Shown here: piece after piece, positions 1 to 5,932 of the stretch | Layout of the letters: the number at the start of each line of letters is the position of its first letter | How positions within the stretch are numbered: the stretch's first letter is position 1 | Origin: Flavobacteriales bacterium | GTDB taxonomy: Bacteria; Bacteroidota; Bacteroidia; Flavobacteriales_D; Parvicellaceae | Assembly: GCA_027047735.1 (NCBI GenBank) | Contig: JALTUD010000102.1 | Coordinates: forward strand, 1 to 8,282 | Length of the DNA stretch: 8,282 nucleotides | Reading direction: 5' to 3' | Made by a program: the position numbers and the translations under genes | Notes under the pieces: generated by a model | The model's database searches: none | What the model was told of the DNA's origin: nothing | Seen by the model: only the letters and a program-made list of their open reading frames with translations

Positions 1-1010
1 CCTAAATTAACCGGCTCTCCCCAAGCTTTTTCTCTTTTGTTATACAAAGAGTACCATAAATCTTTACCTCCTTGTCCTCCGGCTCTGTCAGAAGAAAAAA
101 TAATTAACGACTCTTTTTTATTCAATGCAGGATGACCAACCGTAACAGAATCAACTACCTTATCTCCATTTTTAGGTTTTAACCCTAGACTCTGAGCCTC
201 CTTCCAGTTTTTTCCTGATTTTACAGCCTTTAATATATCACATCCAACATTTTCTTTCTTAATCACAGGACACCTTGTAAAATAGATATTCGTCCCTTTT
301 GCATTTAAAACAGCTGCTCCTTCGTTATGTTCAGTGTTAATCGTACTTGGCAACACTACCGGCTCTCCCCATTTACCTTTGTTATCACGAGTAGTAATCC
401 ATAAATCCATATAATTCTCTCCGGTTCTTAAATCCACACCGTCACCTGTTGCTCCGGGACGTGAAGAAGAAAAAATCATTTGTGTAAATTTTTTATCCGC
501 CCAAGTTGGTGAAAAATCATAATGTTTTGTATTCAATTGAATTTCATTTTGAACAACATGTTTCGTTGGTTCACTAATCCATTCAATTGCTTTTTTACAT
601 GCGTCAATACCTTCTTTCGCCTCTTTACTATCCGGTACTATTGCCAAATATTTCTCGTAATTTTTCTTTGCCAATTTATAATTTGCTTGTTGTCTTTGTA
701 CATCAGCTAAACGTAAATACACAATTGGATCAGCTTTATCATACTTTAATTTTAAGGCTTTACCATAATACACTTCAGCTTGTTCAGGCTCAAGCAAATA
801 TCTATAACTTTCTCCCAATTTAAAATTCATTCTCGCTTTCTCTTCCGGTTTAGCTTTTGCCATTGCCTTTTTATATTTTTCTATCGCAGAAAAATAACTT
901 TCATTTTTAAATGCAAAGTCAGCTTCTTTTGCGAAGTTTTTCTGTGCAAAAGATGCTTGAGTTAAAAACAAAAACACTGAGAGACAAGCGAATAATCTTA
1001 CTATTTTCAT
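1..1010 (-). CDS. Secreted TPR and PD40 beta-propeller protein, PorE/OmpA-family-like (3' end outside window)
   Basis: The N-terminal 336 codons are present and the frame runs off the left edge without a stop. The start at 1008-1010 is chosen because it gives a clean Sec signal peptide (residues 1-22, MKIVRLF then a hydrophobic core, ending SFA before QK). There is no lipobox cysteine. Residues about 24-145 are helical TPR-like repeats (YFSAIEKYKKAM, MNFKLGESYRYL, PIVYLRLADVQ, YKLAKKNYEKYL). Residues about 160-336 are PD40/WD40-like propeller blades, seen in DFSPTW, IFSSSRPG, DLWITT, GHPALN and IIFSSDRAGGQGGKDLW. Two WGEPV blade ends are encoded by an identical 13-nt string at 11-23 and 359-371. 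In Bacteroidota this order usually continues into a carboxypeptidase-regulatory-like domain and a C-terminal OmpA peptidoglycan-binding domain, as in PorE of the type IX secretion system. That C-terminal part is not visible, so the PorE assignment is an inference. The likely role is periplasmic or outer-membrane anchoring. It has its own candidate promoter and is probably not part of the rod operon. Confidence 0.88.
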   Translation of the reverse strand, partial: MKIVRLFACLSVFLFLTQASFAQKNFAKEADFAFKNESYFSAIEKYKKAMAKAKPEEKARMNFKLGESYRYLLEPEQAEVYYGKALKLKYDKADPIVYLRLADVQRQQANYKLAKKNYEKYLAIVPDSKEAKEGIDACKKAIEWISEPTKHVVQNEIQLNTKHYDFSPTWADKKFTQMIFSSSRPGATGDGVDLRTGENYMDLWITTRDNKGKWGEPVVLPSTINTEHNEGAAVLNAKGTNIYFTRCPVIKKENVGCDILKAVKSGKNWKEAQSLGLKPKNGDKVVDSVTVGHPALNKKESLIIFSSDRAGGQGGKDLWYSLYNKREKAWGEPVNL

Positions 1011-1066
1011 ATCATTTATTTATTAAAATACTACATTCATCAGTAATTCACCGACAATAGTAACTG

Positions 1067-1100
1067 CGAAAATAAACAATTATATTTATTTTTCAACAAA
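1067..1100 (-). promoter_or_regulatory. Candidate Bacteroidota sigma-A promoter for the TPR/PD40 gene
   Basis: On the minus strand a TTG (1094-1096, inside TTTGTTG at 1094-1100) is followed after 19 bases by TATTTTCG (1067-1074). This matches the Bacteroidota -7 consensus TAnnTTTG at all but one fixed position, and the spacing is the usual one. Transcription would start near 1060 and leave a 5' leader of about 50 nt before the ATG at 1010. The leader is AT-rich and has no Shine-Dalgarno sequence, as is normal in this phylum. The call rests on motif and position only. Confidence 0.45.
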
Positions 1101-1106
1101 AGGTTT

Positions 1107-1131
1107 AAAAAAAATCAATTTTATCTACTTC
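1107..1131 (-). terminator. U-rich tract after rodA, possible 3' end of the rod operon
   Basis: Reading out of rodA, the transcript passes through the long palindrome and then reaches eight consecutive U residues (A run at 1107-1114). A weak AAAA-UUGA-UUUU hairpin overlaps the start of the U run. The much stronger stem of the palindrome ends about 14 nt before the U run, which is farther than in a canonical intrinsic terminator. Termination here is plausible but unproven. Confidence 0.3.
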
Positions 1132-1151
1132 AACCTTAAATCCGTAAGTGA
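1132..1151 (+). repeat. Left terminal inverted repeat of the palindromic element
   Basis: The sequence AACCTTAAATCCGTAAGTGA is the reverse complement of 1292-1311 except for one T/C difference. Extending outward by TTC gives 21 of 23 matches. Confidence 0.8.
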
Positions 1152-1214
1152 TTTCGTTATGAAAAGTCAAAATACGCATTAGTATTGGTCTAGCACAGTT
1201 TTGAGACACGCAAA

Positions 1215-1230
1215 CGTAGCCATAGCTACG
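1215..1230. repeat. Central hairpin of the palindromic element
   Basis: CGTAGC (1215-1220), a CATA spacer (1221-1224) and GCTACG (1225-1230) form a perfect 6-bp stem. Its centre is within about one base of the midpoint of the whole 1129-1314 element. It is therefore the apex of the long palindrome and not a chance small hairpin. Confidence 0.75.
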
Positions 1231-1291
1231 GTGAGTATCGAAAAACGAGCATTGCCAATAATGATGCAGAGTTTGGCTTTGGAATAGAAGT

Positions 1292-1311
1292 TCACTTGCG
1301 GATTTAAGGTT
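1292..1311 (-). repeat. Right terminal inverted repeat of the palindromic element
   Basis: Read on the minus strand this is AACCTTAAATCCGCAAGTGA, matching the left end at 19 of 20 positions. The outermost base is also the last base of the rodA TGA stop codon (1311-1313). Confidence 0.8.
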
Positions 1312-2639
1312 CAATACAATTCTTCCGTACGACCTGCGTCCAATCTTAACAAAATAAAAACAAGAATCGAAAAACTCAATATAGCAGACCCTCCTTTACT
1401 AAAAAAAGGTAAGGGAATTCCAATTACCGGAGCAAGTCCGAGGACCATCGCTATATTAATCATAAAGTGAAAAAATAAAATACTTGCTACACAATATCCA
1501 AATATCCTGTTGTATCGACTTCGCTGTCGTTCAGCTATTGAAACAATTCGGATAAGAAAAGATACATATAAAAGAATTAACAGCGTACTTCCAACAAACC
1601 CCCACTCTTCCGCCCAAGAACAGAAAATAAAATCCGTACTCTGCTCAGGGACATGCTTATACTTTTCATTGCTCAAAGTCCCCTGTAAAAACCCCTTCCC
1701 GGAAAACCTCCCTGAACCAATTCCCGATAGTGCTTGATAAATATTATAACCATCTCCTTTTCTATCTTCTTTAATTCCAAACATTATCTGAAACCTGGAA
1801 CGATGTCTATCCTTGAAAACATTATTAAATGCCCAATTAACCGATAAAATCATTACTACGGATATTAATGTCGCCCAGATAGTTAATTTATAACGGGCTT
1901 TTCTGTAACGAGGTAAGACAAAATTCTTAATGATAAGCATAATCAACCCTCCTATGATGACGACCATTACAGCAAACAAATAATTCGCCTCTACTTCAAA
2001 TCCAAAAACATTACCCATGGATTCAGAAGCTTTTAGAAACACCGCCAAAACTGCAATTATCACCATAAAGAATCCTCCAAGTAAAATATTACCTGATAAA
2101 CCTTCTCGGTATAGAACAAAAATAAAAGAAAAAAAAACCAAAAGTGTTCCGGCATCAGGCTGCAATAAAATCAATCCCCCGGGTATTGCCAAAAGTACAA
2201 ATACAGTAAACTTTGTTTTAAAGTCTTGCATCTTTATATTTATCCCACTTAAATAATACGACACAGCCATAGCCGTAGCAAACTTTGCAAACTCCGAGGG
2301 CTGCAAAGAAAAACTTCCTATTTTAAACCACGAACGTGCTCCCTTTATCGGAGGCATCAATAAAACAACAACAAGCATCAACAAAACAACCCCATAGGTT
2401 GCATAAGAGGTTTTCTTGATAAAATTACTATCCATCAACAAAATAACTCCACCAACTACTGATGAAATTACAATCCAAAACAATTGTTTTCCATAGGGTT
2501 GCGACCAAGCATATATTTCGGGATACTCCTCATTATAACTAGACGAATAAATCGTAAACAAGCCCATAAAAACTAATGCATAATACATCAGTAAAAGCGG
2601 TTTATCTATTTTTTTTAATACATTTTGTTCTCTACTCAT
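1311..2639 (-). CDS. rodA: Rod shape-determining glycosyltransferase RodA (SEDS family)
   Basis: RodA polymerises glycan strands from lipid II in the cytoplasmic membrane as the partner of PBP2. The 442-residue protein is strongly hydrophobic. I count about 12 membrane segments (near 13-32, 52-70, 77-97, 118-132, 142-160, 164-178, 182-203, 219-239, 250-275, 347-366, 378-401, 417-432). SEDS signatures include KGARSWFKIG (99-108), LQPSEFAKF (112-120), LQPDAGT (159-165), GDGYNIYQA (295-303), GIGSGRFSGKGF (306-317), PEQSTDFIF (331-339) and GIPLPFFSKGGS (407-418). D292, just before the GxGY motif, aligns with the catalytic aspartate of RodA (D262 in E. coli). E. coli RodA is about 370 residues with 10 helices. 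The extra length here is mainly a helix pair before the catalytic loop. The gene starts 11 bp after mrdA. Its TGA stop lies within the terminal repeat of the downstream palindromic element. Confidence 0.96.
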   Translation of the reverse strand: MSREQNVLKKIDKPLLLMYYALVFMGLFTIYSSSYNEEYPEIYAWSQPYGKQLFWIVISSVVGGVILLMDSNFIKKTSYATYGVVLLMLVVVLLMPPIKGARSWFKIGSFSLQPSEFAKFATAMAVSYYLSGINIKMQDFKTKFTVFVLLAIPGGLILLQPDAGTLLVFFSFIFVLYREGLSGNILLGGFFMVIIAVLAVFLKASESMGNVFGFEVEANYLFAVMVVIIGGLIMLIIKNFVLPRYRKARYKLTIWATLISVVMILSVNWAFNNVFKDRHRSRFQIMFGIKEDRKGDGYNIYQALSGIGSGRFSGKGFLQGTLSNEKYKHVPEQSTDFIFCSWAEEWGFVGSTLLILLYVSFLIRIVSIAERQRSRYNRIFGYCVASILFFHFMINIAMVLGLAPVIGIPLPFFSKGGSAILSFSILVFILLRLDAGRTEELY

Positions 2640-2650
2640 GTTTGAAACGC

Positions 2651-4489
2651 CTAATGCTTGAAATCTGAATGTTTGGTTAAAATAACAGCTTCTTTTATTC
2701 TTTTTTCCTTTTTCTTTCCTTTCTCTGAAAGCTCTCCTTTTAAATATTTTTCAATCATCACACTTGCTATGGGAGCTGCCCACGTTCCTCCCCATGTTCC
2801 ATACTCAACATATACAGCTATAGCAATCTTCGGATTTTCTTTTGGTGCAAAAGCAATAAAAACAGAGTGATCATTAAAACTTTTGTTTTCTACCGTTCCT
2901 GTTTTTCCACATACAGAAATACTATCTATTTGGGCTTGACGTGCTGTTCCGTTTAGAACAACTTGCTCCATTGCTTCTCTAACGGGAATAAAATAAGAAG
3001 AGTCAACCGCTGTGAAATGTTTGACTTTAAATTTTTCTTTTTTATCTCCATCCTCACCTATTTTCTTAACCAAATGAGGAGTATAATAATACCCTTTATT
3101 TGCTAAAATTGCGGCTAAATTCGCCATTTGTAATGGAGAAACACCTATTTCACCCTCTCCTATACTATTAGAATATATTGTACTAAAAGCCCATCTGTTT
3201 TTGCCGTACCATTTATCATAAAAATTAGTATCAGGTATATTTCCTGATTTGACTCCGGGAATATCCGTGTCTAATTTTACCCCCAATCCAAAAGTTGTAA
3301 CCATCTCTCTCCATTTGGTCAACCCAATCCTGCTATCCTTAAAAATATTAGATTTTTCTCCTCTTAGTATCAACCGTTTATAAACCTGATAAAAATAGGG
3401 ATTACAAGAGTGTTTTATAGCAATTCTAACATTAGACGGGGCTTCATGATTATGACAACCGATTAATGATTTATTACAGGGGAAACCGGTATTCTCTGTG
3501 ATGACTCCGGACTGCATCGCCACTAATGCTTGCACTAATTTAAAAATAGATCCCGGTCGATAATTTGAATTGTAAATAGCACGATTAATTAACGGCTTTA
3601 ACGAATCGTTTTTGCTCATTTCTGTCCAATTCTTTGCAAAATCCCTTCCCACCATTTTACTCGGAGAATACGTTGGTGCAGAAACCATGGCTAAAATTTC
3701 CCCTGTTGATGGTTCTATCGCAACTATACAACCTATTTTATTTTGCATCAATTCTTCTCCGTATTTTTGTAAATCCAAATCAATACTCGTGTAAAGGTTT
3801 TTTCCCTCTTCAGCATAATCAATTTCCAATTCAGCTTTTTTGTTGCCTAATCTATCTTTTAAATATTTTACCTTTCCTCGCTTTCCTCTTAAATCTTCCT
3901 CATAGACTTTCTCTAATCCCGTAATACCAATGTAATCGTCCATTAGGTAATAGTCGTTTCCTCCTTCTTTGTTTTTTTTGTATTTCTCCGCACTAATTTT
4001 TCGTATATACCCTAAAAAGTGAGCCCCTACATCTGCCGGATAACCTCGTTGCGTATTTACTTTAATCTCAAATCCTTTATAGCGTTGCAACTTTGTTATC
4101 ATCTTAGCGAAATCGGAACTTGAAACTCCTTCTAAAAATACCGATGCTTTGTAACTGGCATAATTCCGAGCTTTTTGTAGTTTCTTATCAAATTCTTCTC
4201 TGCTCAAGCCTAAAACATTACATAACTCCAGCGTATCTATTTTTCCAATCTTACGAGGAGTAACCCAAATATCATAGACTTGACTGGCTACAACCAATAA
4301 TTTTCCATTTCTATCATAAATCAATCCTCTTGCGGGTTTTATAACCTCTTGACTATTCGTTATAGATTCGGCTCTATTACTCCATTTATCGTCCAATACT
4401 TGAATGTATAACAGACGGAATATAAAGATGAACGCTATAAAAAGCATTATCAATACAATTACCCAACGCCTACCTTGATTCGGGTTCAT
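2651..4489 (-). CDS. mrdA: Penicillin-binding protein 2, elongation-specific transpeptidase
   Basis: This is the class B PBP that cross-links the peptidoglycan made by RodA during cylindrical growth, and a beta-lactam target. The protein has 612 residues (E. coli PBP2 has 633). It starts with a short cytoplasmic tail and one membrane anchor (about 9-29). The non-catalytic pedestal begins with PARGLIYDRNGKLL (52-65) and includes RGYPADVGAHFLGYI (148-162) and GLEKVYEEDLRG (191-202). The transpeptidase domain has all three catalytic motifs: S314-I-F-K317 in RPGSIFK, S361-C-N363, and K529-T-G-T532. Cysteines 338, 345 and 362 with histidines 346 and 348 cluster before and at the SxN motif. The tail (about 583-612) is Lys/Glu-rich. 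The gene starts 4 bp after the mreD stop and ends 11 bp before rodA, so it is almost certainly cotranscribed with both. Confidence 0.97.
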   Translation of the reverse strand: MNPNQGRRWVIVLIMLFIAFIFIFRLLYIQVLDDKWSNRAESITNSQEVIKPARGLIYDRNGKLLVVASQVYDIWVTPRKIGKIDTLELCNVLGLSREEFDKKLQKARNYASYKASVFLEGVSSSDFAKMITKLQRYKGFEIKVNTQRGYPADVGAHFLGYIRKISAEKYKKNKEGGNDYYLMDDYIGITGLEKVYEEDLRGKRGKVKYLKDRLGNKKAELEIDYAEEGKNLYTSIDLDLQKYGEELMQNKIGCIVAIEPSTGEILAMVSAPTYSPSKMVGRDFAKNWTEMSKNDSLKPLINRAIYNSNYRPGSIFKLVQALVAMQSGVITENTGFPCNKSLIGCHNHEAPSNVRIAIKHSCNPYFYQVYKRLILRGEKSNIFKDSRIGLTKWREMVTTFGLGVKLDTDIPGVKSGNIPDTNFYDKWYGKNRWAFSTIYSNSIGEGEIGVSPLQMANLAAILANKGYYYTPHLVKKIGEDGDKKEKFKVKHFTAVDSSYFIPVREAMEQVVLNGTARQAQIDSISVCGKTGTVENKSFNDHSVFIAFAPKENPKIAIAVYVEYGTWGGTWAAPIASVMIEKYLKGELSEKGKKKEKRIKEAVILTKHSDFKH

Positions 4490-4493
4490 TTTC

Positions 4494-5009
4494 TTATTGT
4501 TTGTTATAAGTTAAATACTGCAATAAAACAGAAAGCACTAGAGCCACAATTGAGGATAAAACGGTTTTCAATAAAATTGAAACAAATGAAAGAGCTGAGA
4601 AACTCTCTAACAGAAAAAAGTTTAAGTGATAAATAAAAAACAATATACCGGCATACAACATAAATTTGGGTAGCCCCAGTGATATGACCGTTGGAGAAAA
4701 AGAAGTATGAAATCCCTCTCTGGATTCAATTATTCTAAGGAAAAAAGGACGAAAAAAAACCAATGATAAAGACGCTGAAATATTCATTCCAAGCGTATCG
4801 TGATAAGCATCTAAAATCCCCCCCATTAAGAAAGCAATAAAAAGCATACGCCGAATAGAAAAACCGATAGGTAAGGACATAAAAAACAATCCTATTATTA
4901 TAGGGTTTATATATGCATTTAATTGACCAAAACTTATTTGATCAATTATAAGTATTTGAACTAAAAGAATAGCTATTCCTTGAATGATATGTTTTAAATA
5001 ACTACTCAT
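4494..5009 (-). CDS. mreD: Rod shape-determining membrane protein MreD
   Basis: MreD is a small integral membrane protein that works with MreC to couple MreB to the PBP2-RodA synthase. The 171 residues are almost entirely hydrophobic, with five or six likely membrane segments (about 9-24, 33-49, 55-67, 76-92, 113-133, 143-166). The segment GGILDAYHDTLGMN (63-76) matches the family pattern of a Gly-rich LLD followed by LG-N. Sequence conservation in MreD is low, so the identification also rests on its position between mreC and mrdA. The start codon lies inside the end of mreC, with an 8-bp overlap, which suggests translational coupling. mrdA begins 4 bp after its stop. Confidence 0.92.
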   Translation of the reverse strand: MSSYLKHIIQGIAILLVQILIIDQISFGQLNAYINPIIIGLFFMSLPIGFSIRRMLFIAFLMGGILDAYHDTLGMNISASLSLVFFRPFFLRIIESREGFHTSFSPTVISLGLPKFMLYAGILFFIYHLNFFLLESFSALSFVSILLKTVLSSIVALVLSVLLQYLTYNKQ

Positions 5010-5841
5010 TTACTTGTGTTGAATCTTTAAGCTTGTCTAATTCAGATTTAGCTAAATTACGAACAACAAACACGTTATATTCACCGGAAAAATCTTCCAT
5101 TAAATCAATCATTATTTTCAACTCTCCTTTACCTTTTATTTCGTCTGTCGATTTAATCACTCCCACTAACTCTCCTTCCGGAAAAAAACCATCGCCTCCG
5201 GTTGTTTCTATGGTATCTCCTATTTCAACATCTATAAAATCAGGGATACCACTAATAGTGGCAGTACTCCAGCTATCTTCTATTTCCCATTTGAGCAAAC
5301 CAAAAGTTTTCGTACGCTTATGCCGAACTCCCAATACAAATTGAGGATGAATAATCGGCAGTACCGTAGAAAAATGTTTGGATGAAGCAACTATATACCC
5401 GACAACTCCCTTTGTCCCTATGACCCCCATATCTTTTTCTACCCCATTTACTTCACCTAAATTAAGAGTTAAATAATTTTGACCTTTATCTTTTGTAGCG
5501 TGAATCACTCTTGCCGGTGTAAACTCATATTGTTGAGCATAAACGGTATCGTTTATGCGTGTAAAATAATTCCCAACAACCAATTGACTTCCGCTGAGTT
5601 TTTCTTTTAACGCTACATTCTGTAATCTTAGCTGTTCAATCTCCTCTGTTAAATGAAAATATTCATTCACAGCATTAATTGATTGATAAACCTCTCCAAT
5701 AAAAGCATTGGAAGAATTTGCAAATTTAGAATGGTGGTAAGGATTTCTTCCGGAAAAAACAAGCATCATACTAACTGCCTGTAAACCTATAAATAGAAAT
5801 ATAACACTATATTTCTGAAAGAAAAGAATAATATTTCTCAT
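5002..5841 (-). CDS. mreC: Rod shape-determining protein MreC
   Basis: MreC is a bitopic periplasmic scaffold that binds and activates PBP2. The 279-residue protein has a short cytoplasmic N-terminus, a membrane helix (about 11-30), a coiled-coil stretch (about 60-85, TEEIEQLRLQNVALKEKL) and then the two beta-rich MreC domains. Family motifs are LNLGEVNGVEKDMGVIG (126-142) followed by KGVVGYI, and GDTIETTGGDGFFPEG (228-243) followed by LVGVI. The length is normal for the family. The start at 5839-5841 gives the expected short tail before the membrane helix. It is preceded by a 91-bp gap after mreB and overlaps mreD by 8 bp at its end. Confidence 0.96.
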   Translation of the reverse strand: MRNIILFFQKYSVIFLFIGLQAVSMMLVFSGRNPYHHSKFANSSNAFIGEVYQSINAVNEYFHLTEEIEQLRLQNVALKEKLSGSQLVVGNYFTRINDTVYAQQYEFTPARVIHATKDKGQNYLTLNLGEVNGVEKDMGVIGTKGVVGYIVASSKHFSTVLPIIHPQFVLGVRHKRTKTFGLLKWEIEDSWSTATISGIPDFIDVEIGDTIETTGGDGFFPEGELVGVIKSTDEIKGKGELKIMIDLMEDFSGEYNVFVVRNLAKSELDKLKDSTQVNE

Positions 5842-5932
5842 TAGAACTCTATATTTCTACGTATTCGGAAGTACCTCTTTCTTTTGTGATAAAATTCTAC
5901 TTAAAAAACATTCAAAACTATGAATCTCAACT
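5842..5932 (-). promoter_or_regulatory. mreB-mreC intergenic gap with weak regulatory-like motifs
   Basis: This is the only gap of note inside the rod cluster. On the minus strand it contains TAGTTTTG (5913-5920), a perfect fit to the Bacteroidota -7 element TAnnTTTG, but there is no TTG at the expected 19-23 base distance. The same bases take part in a small hairpin, ATTCA/TGAAT (5921-5925 with 5910-5914), followed closely by six U residues (A run 5903-5908). That resembles a weak intrinsic terminator. Either reading would allow mreB to be expressed at a different level from mreC-rodA. Both are weak motif calls. Confidence 0.25.

Larger units (their letters stand above)
1129..1314. mobile_element. 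MITE-like palindromic element, about 186 bp, with no transposase
   Basis: The two halves are inverted copies of each other. The outer 23 bp match at 21 positions. Similarity continues inward (for example CCAAAnnnnGCAT-like and TATTGG blocks at matching places), with about two thirds of positions agreeing in a hand alignment. The arms (1129-1220 and 1225-1314) meet at a perfect 6-bp stem with a CATA loop. DNA or RNA could therefore fold into one long imperfect hairpin. It carries no recognisable protein gene. It sits exactly between rodA and the next gene, and its right end contains the rodA TGA stop. A TAC triplet flanks both sides. This is typical of non-autonomous palindromic elements, but I cannot see other copies in this window, so its mobility is inferred. 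Confidence 0.6.

Noticed and set aside
522..965. Overlapping short plus-strand open frames
   Set aside because: They lie antisense to the secreted TPR/PD40 gene, whose frame shows a signal peptide and family motifs. Their translations are low-complexity Phe/Leu-rich and match no family.
1129..1314. Palindrome as a CRISPR unit, integron attC site or tRNA
   Set aside because: There are no repeated spacers, no attC core sites or integrase, and no cloverleaf with tRNA consensus bases. A single long inverted repeat explains the structure better.
1311..1320. Programmed -1 frameshift extending RodA into the element's open frame
   Set aside because: There is no slippery heptamer before the stop codon, and RodA already ends at its normal place after the last membrane helix.
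1510..2256. Plus-strand open frames opposite rodA
   Set aside because: They are antisense shadows of a well-conserved RodA frame, with no domain or promoter of their own.
2658..3924. Plus-strand open frames opposite mrdA
   Set aside because: They lie entirely within the PBP2 gene, which has all catalytic motifs intact on the other strand.
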